A stretch of 5,544 nucleotides of DNA from CAZZBK01 sp964652155 (GTDB taxonomy: Bacteria; Planctomycetota; Planctomycetia; Pirellulales; PNKZ01). The position numbers and the translations under genes were made by a program. Positions 1 to 5,544 of the stretch are shown piece after piece (within the stretch, counting starts at the first letter, position 1; each line of letters begins with the position of its first letter). The stretch spans positions 1 through 5,544 of the forward strand of contig CAZZBK010000235.1 of assembly GCA_964652155.1 (NCBI GenBank). Reading direction: 5' to 3'. The notes under the pieces were generated by a model, which did no database searches, was not told the DNA's origin, and was given only the letters and a program-made list of their open reading frames with translations.

Positions 1-1
1 C

Positions 2-841
2 CTCATCCAAGGCGAGAGCGGCACCGGCAAGGAACTCGTCGCCCGGGCGCTGCATCGCCACAGCGGGCGGGCCGACAAACCGCTGGTCATCATCAATTGC
101 GCCGCGCTCACCGAGACCTTGCTGGAAAGTGAACTGTTCGGCCATGAGAAGGGCTCGTTCACCGGCGCGGTCAGCGCCAAACCCGGCTTGTTCGAGGTGG
201 CCGACGGCGGCACGCTGTTCATCGACGAGGTCGGCGAGATGCCCGGCTCGCTGCAAGCCAAGCTGCTCCGCGTCCTGGAAGACGGCTCGATGCGCCGCAT
301 CGGATCGATCAAAGAGCGGCGCGTGAACGTCCGCCTGCTCGCCGCCACCAATCGCGAACTGGGGAGCGAAGTCAAGGCCGGCCGATTTCGCGAAGACCTC
401 TACTATCGCATCAACGTCATGTCCCTTACGCTCCCCCCGCTCCGCGAACGCGCCGGGGATGTCCCGTTGCTCGTGCGCCATTTTCTCGGCCCGCAATGGG
501 ACATCGAGCCCGAAGCGCTCGCCGCGCTCGAAAAGCACCTCTGGCCCGGCAACGTTCGCCAACTCGCCAATGCCATCGAGCGCGCCAAGATCATGGCCGA
601 CGACCATCTCATCTGCCGCGAGGATCTCGCCCCCGAGATTACGACCGAACCGGCGAGCGAAACCCCAGGGCTCAAAATCGCCGCCGACGGCGAGACCCTC
701 TCGGCCGTCGAACGCGCGCACATTGTCGAGGTGCTCACGCGCGAGCAAGGGAACAAAGCCCGCACCGCCCGCGCCCTCGGCCTCAATCGCCGCAGCCTCT
801 ACCGGCTCATCGAAAAATACTCGATCCAAGTCGCCCGATAG
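2..841 (+). CDS. Sigma-54-dependent transcriptional activator, C-terminal part (5' end cut by window edge)
   Basis: This is a bacterial enhancer-binding protein, which hydrolyses ATP to remodel sigma-54 RNA polymerase into open complexes. The frame is open from base 2 and ends at TAG 839-841, giving 279 visible residues. In order, numbered from the first visible residue, it has Walker A GESGTGKE (4-11), the sigma-54-contacting loop GSFTGA (51-56; the usual form is GAFTGA), Walker B GGTLFIDEVGEM (69-80, D75 and E76), a sensor I region LLAATNR (112-118), an arginine-rich FREDLYYR segment (129-136) and sensor II WPGNVRQL (181-188). A Fis-type helix-turn-helix follows at about 232-275. All ATPase motifs look intact. 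The N-terminal sensory domain (receiver, GAF, PAS or FHA) lies outside the window, so the signal it senses, and whether it is an NtrC-type response regulator, cannot be told. An internal TTG at 119 is not a real start, because coding continues upstream through Walker A. Confidence 0.95.
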   Translation, partial: LIQGESGTGKELVARALHRHSGRADKPLVIINCAALTETLLESELFGHEKGSFTGAVSAKPGLFEVADGGTLFIDEVGEMPGSLQAKLLRVLEDGSMRRIGSIKERRVNVRLLAATNRELGSEVKAGRFREDLYYRINVMSLTLPPLRERAGDVPLLVRHFLGPQWDIEPEALAALEKHLWPGNVRQLANAIERAKIMADDHLICREDLAPEITTEPASETPGLKIAADGETLSAVERAHIVEVLTREQGNKARTARALGLNRRSLYRLIEKYSIQVAR

Positions 842-910
842 CGATTGTCCCCATCGCGCCGATCACGTCCCTCATGCCACACTCAGGGGCGACGCTGGCG
901 ACGGCTCGAC

Positions 911-914
911 GGAG
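911..914 (+). promoter_or_regulatory. Probable ribosome binding site of the amidase gene
   Basis: GGAG lies 7 nt before the ATG at 922. It decides the start choice: the in-frame ATG at 874 has no comparable purine-rich stretch upstream, and starting there would add 16 residues that do not look like the family N-terminus. Confidence 0.55.
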
Positions 915-921
915 TCTGCTC

Positions 922-2334
922 ATGAACTCGACCGAACTGTGTTATCTGCCGGCGGTCACGCTCGCCGCCGCCATTCGTGCCAAGCAACTCTCGCCCGTCG
1001 AGGTCACCCGCGCCGTGCTCGACCGCATCGCGCGACTCAATCCGCGGCTCAATGCCTTTTGCACCCTTACGCCCGACGCGGCGTTGCAGTCGGCCCGGGC
1101 GGCGGAAGCGGCGGTCATGCGCGGCGATCCGCTCGGCCCGTTGCACGGCGTACCGGTCTCGATCAAAGATTTGCTACTCACCCAAGGGGTGCGCGCCACG
1201 TTCGGCTCGAAGCTCTTCGAGAACAACATCGCCGCCGAGGATTCACCCGTCGTCGAACGGTTGCGGCGGTCGGGAGCGATCCTGCTCGGGCAGACAAACA
1301 CCCCCGAGTTTGGCTGGAAAGGGGTCACGGACAATCGGGTCTTTGGCATCACCCGCAATCCCTGGAACACGGAGCTCACGCCCGGGGGGAGCAGTGGCGG
1401 CGCGGCCTCGGCCGTCGCGGCGGGGCTTGGTCCCATCGGCATCGGCACCGATGGCGGCGGCTCAATTCGCATCCCCGCCTCATGCTGCGAACTGGTCGGC
1501 CTCAAAGCGTCATTTGGCCGCGTGCCCAACTACCCGGCCACGGGCGTCGATTCGCTGCGGCATACCGGCCCGCTGACGCGAACGGTCGCTGACGCGGCAC
1601 TCGCGCTCGATGTGCTCGCCGGGGCCGACGAGCGCGACCCGAACTCGTTGCCCGACGTGCCGCGCAATTACCTCGCGCAACTCGACCAAGGCATTCGCGG
1701 CTTGCGCGTCGGCTACAGTCCTGACCTGGGCTTTGCCGCCTGGGTCGACCCCGAGGTCGCTGCGCTCTGCGCCGATGCGGCACGACAGTTGTCGGCGGCC
1801 GGGGCCACGGTCGAGCCCGTGAGCTTGAATTGGAAAGACCCTTACGAGTTGTGGACCGTGTTCTTCTACGGTGGCATCGCGGCTCGGGTTGCCAGCGGGT
1901 TTGCCGAGAAGAAAACGCTCATGGACCCGGGACTGGTTCCGATCGCGGAGCGCGGACTCACCCTCACCGGGGTCGATTATGTCAATGCGCTCGTGGCGCG
2001 CAACGCGCTGTGGCAGCAAGTCCGCGCGACGTTCGAGCGCTACGATCTGCTGCTCACGCCGGCATTGGCCGTGCCGCCGTTCGCGGCCGGCCGCGATCGA
2101 CCCGAGTTCCCAAAAGATGTCGACGCGGCAGGGCTCAAGTGGAGCCCGTTCACGTACTTGTTCAACCTCACCGGTCAGCCGGCGATCAGCGTGCCGTGCG
2201 GACATACCCGCTCCGGCTTGCCGGTCGGTTTACAGATGATCGGCCGACGCTTTGCCGACGCGACCGTTTTGCGCGCCGCGCGGGCCTGGGAGCAGATTCA
2301 GCCCTGGGCCGACCGGCGACCGCACCTCGATTGA
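922..2334 (+). CDS. Amidase signature (AS) family amidohydrolase
   Basis: A complete 470-residue enzyme of the amidase-signature family, within the usual family length. These enzymes cleave carboxamides with a Ser-cisSer-Lys triad. The catalytic lysine is K82 in GVPVSIKDL, the cis-serine is S157 in PGGSSGG (154-160), and the nucleophile is S181 in DGGGSIRIPAS (177-187), followed by LVGLKASFGRVP. The 24-residue spacing between the two serines matches characterised members. No signal peptide or membrane segment is seen, so it should be cytoplasmic. The substrate cannot be read from sequence. The family includes acylamidases, fatty-acid amide hydrolases and GatA of the Glu-tRNA(Gln) amidotransferase. 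GatA seems less likely because no gatB or gatC is adjacent, although neighbours outside the window are unknown. The gene follows the sigma-54 activator by 80 nt with no terminator visible, so co-transcription is possible. The residue after the signature is Glu (CCELVGLK) where many members have Gly. Confidence 0.94.
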   Translation: MNSTELCYLPAVTLAAAIRAKQLSPVEVTRAVLDRIARLNPRLNAFCTLTPDAALQSARAAEAAVMRGDPLGPLHGVPVSIKDLLLTQGVRATFGSKLFENNIAAEDSPVVERLRRSGAILLGQTNTPEFGWKGVTDNRVFGITRNPWNTELTPGGSSGGAASAVAAGLGPIGIGTDGGGSIRIPASCCELVGLKASFGRVPNYPATGVDSLRHTGPLTRTVADAALALDVLAGADERDPNSLPDVPRNYLAQLDQGIRGLRVGYSPDLGFAAWVDPEVAALCADAARQLSAAGATVEPVSLNWKDPYELWTVFFYGGIAARVASGFAEKKTLMDPGLVPIAERGLTLTGVDYVNALVARNALWQQVRATFERYDLLLTPALAVPPFAAGRDRPEFPKDVDAAGLKWSPFTYLFNLTGQPAISVPCGHTRSGLPVGLQMIGRRFADATVLRAARAWEQIQPWADRRPHLD

Positions 2335-2349
2335 GTCACCGTAGCGCGC

Positions 2350-4419
2350 TTACTTCAGGACTCCATCGAGCCACTCGTAGGCGGTCTGCCGCGCTTCGGA
2401 CGGAAACGCATGCGGTCCCATCGGATAGTAAGATCGCAGCATCGACCCCTGGCCGTATAGATCGTAAATCTGCTGCGCGGCTTGCATCACGTCGCGCACG
2501 CCCGACACGTCGAAGTCGCTGTCCTGCTCCGCGGCGACGGCCAAGAACGGCCGGGGAGCGAGCGCGGCGACAATCTCCGTGAAGTCAAACGGCACTTGCG
2601 CGGCATCGTTGTTGAACTCGGTCTTGATGCGCGGCATATAGAGCGGGCCGGTCCAACTCGGCATGTCGTCCTTGCGAAACGTCGTAAACCCGCAACTCGA
2701 AACGATGGCCTTTAATCGCGGCTCGAAAACCGCCGTGAACAGAGCATTGTGTCCGCCCAGCGAATGACCGATCACGGCCAGTCGATCGGGATCGACTTCG
2801 GCCATCGCGGTGAGCAAATCGACCGCGCGCACATTGTCCCAAATGGCTTTCATCGAACCGCTCGAGTAGCCGTGCGACGGAGCAAAGTTGTACTTGGACT
2901 CGCCGAAGCTCGGATAATCGGGCGCGAGGGTCACATAGCCGCGCTGGGCCAAGTGCAGCGCATAGTGCATGCTCGGGTCGCCTGACACACCCACGGGATC
3001 GGACTTGCCGGCTTTCGACGTCTGTTGCAAACAGAGCACGGCGGGACACTTCCCCTCGGCCGCTTTGGCAGGCAACAGCAGATAGGCCGCGACCCGATCG
3101 GTGGCGTCGCTTTGATAACTGAGCTTGCGCCGGACGATTCCGCCTGCAAGCTTGGTCTCTTCGAGAACGCGCACGTCGAGCGCCACGCGCCGAGCCGGAT
3201 TGGGCAACGGGCCCATCACCCGCTCGAGCGCTGCGACAATATGTCGCCGCCGAACGTGCCACTCGTCGCGCGCGCGGATCGCCTGCCGCTCACCGCTCGC
3301 GTCGAGCACGCTGAGCAAATCGAAGTGGTCGCGGTACGTGGGGGCTGGCAGCGCGGGCTCGAATCGCCCGACGGGATAACCCTGGGCATACGAGATGACA
3401 TACACGCCTTCGCTCGTCGTGTAGCGAATCTCCTCGCGACGCTCAAAATCGGTCGGCGTCATCCGTTCGAGCGCCTCGGGACTGTCGTCCCGCAGCCATT
3501 TGCCCGCGGCGAACTCGGGGATCAGCGTGCGGTTGCCCAGCGCGTGGCCGGTGGAGAGAAACACTTTGCCGTCGACCATCGCCTGGGTGACCCAGACGGG
3601 CACCACATCGAGCCCGGCTTGCTGCATGTTCGCAACCATCTCGCGGCCATCGTCGAGGCAGGTGCGATCGTCAACCCCATGCACCGTGACGATCTTGGCG
3701 GTCGTGCCGAGACGCTTCATCTCGGCGAGATGGGCGGGATGACCGACGAAGCGAATTTCCTGCGCGCCGGGAGCAAGATAGTTCGGGCTGTGCGGATCGC
3801 GGCTCCAACGGGCATTGAGGCCACCGGCCGCGGGCAGATTATAGGCCAGCGCGTCGCTCAGTTTTTTCATGCCACACATGTCGATCACGCACGTCAAGGT
3901 GCGCGGGGCCAGCTTGTTGGCCATCAGCGTGACGTTGCCGCCACCCGAGCCGCCCGTGGAAAAAAGCCGCCCACGCGCAAAAGCGGTCCCGCTCGCATCG
4001 AGTTCATGAAACACCCACCACAGCGACCGCAACGCGTCGAGCCCTTGCAGCCAACCGAAGTCATACGGCTCGGGATCGTCGATCGATTCCTTCTTGCCGC
4101 TTTGCAAATAGCGGACACTCAGAGCGATGACGTTATATTGCTTGGCAAGCTGGGCGTGATTGGCGGTGCCGTCGACATCGAGGCCGCCCCAGTTGTGGAG
4201 CGAGAGAAAGATGCCCGTGCGCGCGTTGACACTCGAGCGCGTGCCGTCGGGGTAGAACACGCCGACCCGCACCTCGCGCGGTCCTGGCTTGAGCGGCCAC
4301 TCCTGGGCCGGGATGAATGCCGCGTCGTTTTTCTCGGGCAGCTTGGGCCACTCCTGCGCCGACAACTTGCTCGCAACGAATATTACGAGCAAGCACAACA
4401 CGAGTCGTGAGACGTTCAT
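2350..4419 (-). CDS. Exported tandem alpha/beta-hydrolase: DUF2920-like N-domain plus dienelactone-hydrolase/acetylxylan-esterase-like C-domain
   Basis: A 689-residue protein starting at ATG 4419-4417 and ending at TAA 2352-2350. Residues 1-21 form a Sec signal peptide with a likely cut after KLSA, before QEW, so it is probably exported. Two hydrolase domains follow. The N-domain (about 45-310) has a nucleophile elbow TGGSGGGN with S158, an acid candidate in HGVDD (D250/D251) and a His in STGHALG (H292); it resembles the DUF2920 family. The C-domain (about 385-689) has VIGHSLGGHN with S553, acid candidates in EQDSDFD (D633 or D635) and H670 in MGPHAFP. It resembles planctomycete esterase/peptidase-like proteins of the dienelactone hydrolase or acetylxylan esterase type. 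A linker of about 70 residues joins them. Both triads look complete. The substrate is unknown; ester or acyl groups on polysaccharides are one guess. It lies 48 nt downstream of the Dabb gene, probably in one operon, and has no clear ribosome binding site. The single continuous frame argues against a sequencing artefact joining two genes. Confidence 0.9.
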   Translation of the reverse strand: MNVSRLVLCLLVIFVASKLSAQEWPKLPEKNDAAFIPAQEWPLKPGPREVRVGVFYPDGTRSSVNARTGIFLSLHNWGGLDVDGTANHAQLAKQYNVIALSVRYLQSGKKESIDDPEPYDFGWLQGLDALRSLWWVFHELDASGTAFARGRLFSTGGSGGGNVTLMANKLAPRTLTCVIDMCGMKKLSDALAYNLPAAGGLNARWSRDPHSPNYLAPGAQEIRFVGHPAHLAEMKRLGTTAKIVTVHGVDDRTCLDDGREMVANMQQAGLDVVPVWVTQAMVDGKVFLSTGHALGNRTLIPEFAAGKWLRDDSPEALERMTPTDFERREEIRYTTSEGVYVISYAQGYPVGRFEPALPAPTYRDHFDLLSVLDASGERQAIRARDEWHVRRRHIVAALERVMGPLPNPARRVALDVRVLEETKLAGGIVRRKLSYQSDATDRVAAYLLLPAKAAEGKCPAVLCLQQTSKAGKSDPVGVSGDPSMHYALHLAQRGYVTLAPDYPSFGESKYNFAPSHGYSSGSMKAIWDNVRAVDLLTAMAEVDPDRLAVIGHSLGGHNALFTAVFEPRLKAIVSSCGFTTFRKDDMPSWTGPLYMPRIKTEFNNDAAQVPFDFTEIVAALAPRPFLAVAAEQDSDFDVSGVRDVMQAAQQIYDLYGQGSMLRSYYPMGPHAFPSEARQTAYEWLDGVLK

Positions 4420-4467
4420 GTGTGACTCATGCCTGAAGAATGGGAACGTGCTTTGTGAGCCACTGGA

Positions 4468-4878
4468 TTAGCGTTGGCACCAGTAGTCGACCACGCAGAC
4501 GTCATCGAGCAGCGGCTTGACGATATCGACAAAGGCCTTGTGCTGCGCGTGGGGCAAATAGCTGTCGCGCCCCTTCTCGTCGGCGAAGGTGACGAAAAAA
4601 CAGTGCGTAAAACCCTTGGAGAGATTTTCGACGCTGACGTCGGTACCCCACTCGAAGTCCTTGATCGCATCGATCTTGCTGGGCAATTCGCGAAACGCGA
4701 CTTCGACTTGCTTGATCTGCTCCGGCTTGGTGTCGGCTTTGAATTTGAAAAAGACGACGTGCCGCAAGACTTTGGTGGGGGTCGAGGCGGACTGGGCCGA
4801 GATGCTGGATTGCGACATGAGCGCGAGGGACCCGCCCAGGAGCGCGCCGAGAAGAAGAACCAGAGCCGTGCGTTGCAT
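4468..4878 (-). CDS. Exported Dabb-domain (stress-responsive A/B barrel) protein
   Basis: A 136-residue protein, ATG 4878-4876 to TAA 4470-4468. Residues 1-28 look like a Sec signal peptide: a hydrophobic core at about 5-21 and a probable cut in SISA-QSAS. The mature part is one Dabb ferredoxin-like domain of about 100 residues, starting LRHVVFFKFK (38-47), with FEWGTDV (75-81), GFTHCFFVTF (89-98), YLPHAQH (107-113) and a final strand VCVVDYW. Dabb proteins form dimeric beta barrels; bacterial members are mostly of unknown function, and plant olivetolic acid cyclase is an enzymatic member. H40, H92, Y107 and H113 line up without gaps with that enzyme's pocket residues H5, H57, Y72 and H78, which is compatible with small-molecule binding but does not prove catalysis. 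The signal peptide is notable, since many Dabb proteins are cytoplasmic. It is the first gene of a likely two-gene unit with the downstream hydrolase. No clear ribosome binding site precedes the start; the signal peptide supports this ATG. Confidence 0.9.
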   Translation of the reverse strand: MQRTALVLLLGALLGGSLALMSQSSISAQSASTPTKVLRHVVFFKFKADTKPEQIKQVEVAFRELPSKIDAIKDFEWGTDVSVENLSKGFTHCFFVTFADEKGRDSYLPHAQHKAFVDIVKPLLDDVCVVDYWCQR

Positions 4879-4921
4879 GTTGGAAACTCAGCAGGGAGAG
4901 GAGGGGACGAAGACGTTTCTG

Positions 4922-4951
4922 ATTTTACAAGGCCGGACGAGCGGGTGCCAT
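4922..4951 (-). promoter_or_regulatory. Possible sigma-70-type promoter of the Dabb-hydrolase unit
   Basis: Read on the minus strand, TAAAAT (4927-4922) matches five of six bases of the -10 consensus. ATGGCA (4951-4946) matches four of six of the -35 consensus, at a spacing of 18 nt. It sits between the rRNA terminator and the Dabb start, about 40 nt upstream of the ATG, in an otherwise GC-rich stretch. The match is modest and planctomycete promoters are poorly defined, so this is only a candidate. Confidence 0.3.
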
Positions 4952-4962
4952 GCGTGACGAGG

Positions 4963-4992
4963 CAGCGAGTCGCCCCGGTGGAGCGCTCGCTG
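4963..4992. repeat. Short inverted repeat between the rRNA terminator and the Dabb gene
   Basis: CAGCGAG (4963-4969) and CTCGCTG (4986-4992) are perfect 7-base inverted complements separated by 16 nt. No T-tract follows on either strand, so this is not a classical terminator. It could be a secondary stem just past the rRNA terminator, an operator near the possible Dabb promoter, or chance in GC-rich sequence. Confidence 0.3.
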
Positions 4993-5000
4993 GGCGCACG

Positions 5001-5038
5001 AAAAAACCCCACTGAGTTGTTAAGACTCAGTGGGGTTT
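5001..5038 (-). terminator. Intrinsic terminator of the rRNA operon
   Basis: Arms 5004-5017 and 5025-5038 form a perfect 14-bp stem with a 7-nt loop (TTGTTAA). On the minus strand the stem is followed by six T (5006-5001, partly shared with the stem base), the hallmark of a rho-independent terminator. It begins about 18 nt after the 5S 3' end, itself followed by eight T (5055-5048), so it should end the 23S-5S transcript and shield the codirectional Dabb-hydrolase genes. In the plus direction the tail is only TTTATC and would be a weak terminator. Confidence 0.92.
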
Positions 5039-5055
5039 ATCGGAAGTAAAAAAAA

Positions 5056-5163
5056 TCCGGCAGCACCTACTCTCGCGCTGGTGGGCACTACCATCGGCTC
5101 AGGAAGCTTAACTGCCGTGTTCGGAATGGGAACGGGTGTGACCTTCCTGATATGGCCACCGGA
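5056..5163 (-). rRNA. rrf: 5S ribosomal RNA
   Basis: The minus strand carries a full 5S rRNA of about 108 nt. Terminal helix I pairs TCCGG (5163-5159) with CCGGA (5060-5056). The conserved core CCATTCCGAACACGG and AGTTAAGC is present, as are GCCGATGGTAGT and GCGAGAGTAGG in the 3' half. Helix II pairs TCAGGAAG with CTTCCTGA (plus-strand 5099-5106 and 5143-5150) as an uninterrupted 8-bp duplex, without the bulged A near E. coli position 66. A short 5S without this base is characteristic of Planctomycetales. The ends are set by helix I pairing and could shift by one or two bases. Confidence 0.97.
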
Positions 5164-5165
5164 AG

Positions 5166-5199
5166 AAGTTCGGAGGGCCGATGAGACCCTGCCGAACTT
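5166..5199 (-). repeat. Hairpin immediately upstream of 5S rRNA in the 23S-5S spacer
   Basis: AAGTTCGG (5166-5173) pairs with CCGAACTT (5192-5199), and the inner AGGG (5174-5177) pairs with CCCT (5187-5190). The result is a 12-bp stem with one bulged base (5191) and a 9-nt loop. It ends two nt before the 5S 5' end on the minus strand, a position that suggests a role in maturation of the precursor rRNA, for example as a ribonuclease landing site. Its function is inferred from position only. Confidence 0.5.
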
Positions 5200-5264
5200 G
5201 GTTGTGTATGAAGCGTATTTTTATCTCACCGGCACTCTTACGAATCGGTGGACATCGCTGTTGT

Positions 5265-5287
5265 CATGCGAGCTACTAAGTCGCATG
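5265..5287 (-). repeat. Hairpin in the middle of the 23S-5S spacer
   Basis: CATGCGA (5265-5271) and TCGCATG (5281-5287) form a perfect 7-bp stem with a 9-nt loop. The rest of the 162-nt spacer (5164-5325) shows no tRNA cloverleaf or CCA end on either strand. The hairpin is probably structural in the precursor transcript. Confidence 0.4.
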
Positions 5288-5325
5288 CAGCAGTCGAGGT
5301 CTCACGGACCAAGAGCGTTGGATTA

Positions 5326-5544
5326 ATGTGGCCAAGCGTTCGTCCATTAGTACCGATTAGCTAAATCCATTACTGGACTTACACATTCGGCCTATCAACC
5401 TGGTCGTCTTCCAGGGGACTTTCAACTTACGTCAACGAAACCTAATCTTGGAGCGGGCTTCACGCTTATATGCTTTCAGCGTTTATCCGTTCCGTTCATA
5501 GCTACCCAGCCGTGCCGCTAGCGCGACAACTGGAACACCAGAGG
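5326..5544 (-). rRNA. rrl: 23S ribosomal RNA, 3' end (partial, runs out of the window)
   Basis: The minus strand reads as the last ~220 nt of domain VI of 23S rRNA. Recognisable conserved blocks include GGTAGCTATG, GCTGAAAGCATATAAGCG, GAAGACGACCAGGTTGATAG, GTGTGTAAG (here AATGTGTAAG) and AGCTAATCGGTACTAATGG near the 3' end. The exact end is placed by analogy with E. coli, about 26 nt from the start of ACTAATG, and is uncertain by several bases. The 5' part, the 16S gene and the operon promoter lie beyond the right edge. Confidence 0.96.

Noticed and set aside
496..921. Extension of the amidase reading frame far upstream, overlapping the sigma-54 activator gene.
   Set aside because: The extra sequence is arginine- and proline-rich shadow coding from the activator gene. 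The ATG at 922 has a ribosome binding site and gives the normal family N-terminus.
842..921. Search for a sigma-54 promoter or terminator between the activator and the amidase.
   Set aside because: A TGGC occurs near 896 but no TTGC-type -12 element follows at the proper distance, and no stable hairpin with a T-tract was found.
459..1592. A 377-codon plus-strand frame running across the activator and the amidase.
   Set aside because: It is out of frame with both well-supported genes and has low-complexity Arg/Ser/Ala-rich composition with no motif.
3025..4410. A 461-codon open frame on the plus strand, antisense to the tandem hydrolase.
   Set aside because: Its translation has no recognisable domain and it lies wholly inside a gene with clear motifs on the other strand. 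Long antisense frames are expected in GC-rich coding DNA with strong third-position bias.
4939..4954. TGGCACC on the minus strand upstream of the Dabb gene, resembling the -24 half of a sigma-54 promoter.
   Set aside because: The required GC of the -12 element is missing at the right spacing, so only half of the motif is there.
4474..5049. A 191-codon plus-strand frame over the Dabb gene and the terminator.
   Set aside because: It is antisense to the Dabb gene, reads through the rRNA terminator hairpin and has no recognisable domain.
5164..5325. A tRNA gene in the 23S-5S spacer.
   Set aside because: No T-loop GTTCRA motif in cloverleaf context, acceptor stem or anticodon arm could be built on either strand.
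5030..5326. A 98-codon plus-strand frame over the 5S rRNA and spacer.
   Set aside because: It is antisense to the 5S rRNA gene; the RNA explains the conservation here.

Overview
This GC-rich window most likely comes from a member of the Planctomycetota, probably related to Pirellula. The best evidence is the 5S rRNA on the minus strand. It is short, about 108 nt, and its helix II is a perfect 8-bp duplex without the bulged A found near position 66 in most bacterial 5S rRNAs, a trait known from Planctomycetales. Long secreted alpha/beta hydrolases of the type seen here, and start codons without an obvious ribosome binding site on the minus-strand genes, fit the same group. The assignment is an inference, because no 16S sequence is present.

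Layout. Positions 2-841 (+) hold the C-terminal part of a sigma-54-dependent transcriptional activator (AAA+ domain plus Fis-type helix-turn-helix), cut by the left window edge. It is followed after 80 nt by a complete amidase-signature hydrolase at 922-2334 (+). A 15-nt gap separates this from a convergent minus-strand pair. Read in their own direction these are a small exported Dabb-fold protein (4878-4468) and, 48 nt further on, a 689-residue exported protein with two alpha/beta-hydrolase domains in tandem (4419-2350). Upstream of this pair and on the same strand is the end of an rRNA operon: the 23S 3' end (5544 to about 5326), a 162-nt spacer with two hairpins, 5S rRNA (5163-5056) and a strong intrinsic terminator (stem 5038-5004, T-tract 5006-5001).

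How the parts relate. The Dabb and hydrolase genes probably form one transcription unit encoding two exported proteins, separated from rRNA transcription by the terminator. The activator and amidase could be co-transcribed, but no sequence shows that one controls the other. No mobile element, CRISPR array, tRNA or recognisable defence system is visible. The points most worth a second look are the tandem two-triad hydrolase, the exported Dabb protein that lines up without gaps with plant olivetolic acid cyclase at its active-site residues, and the planctomycete-type 5S rRNA.
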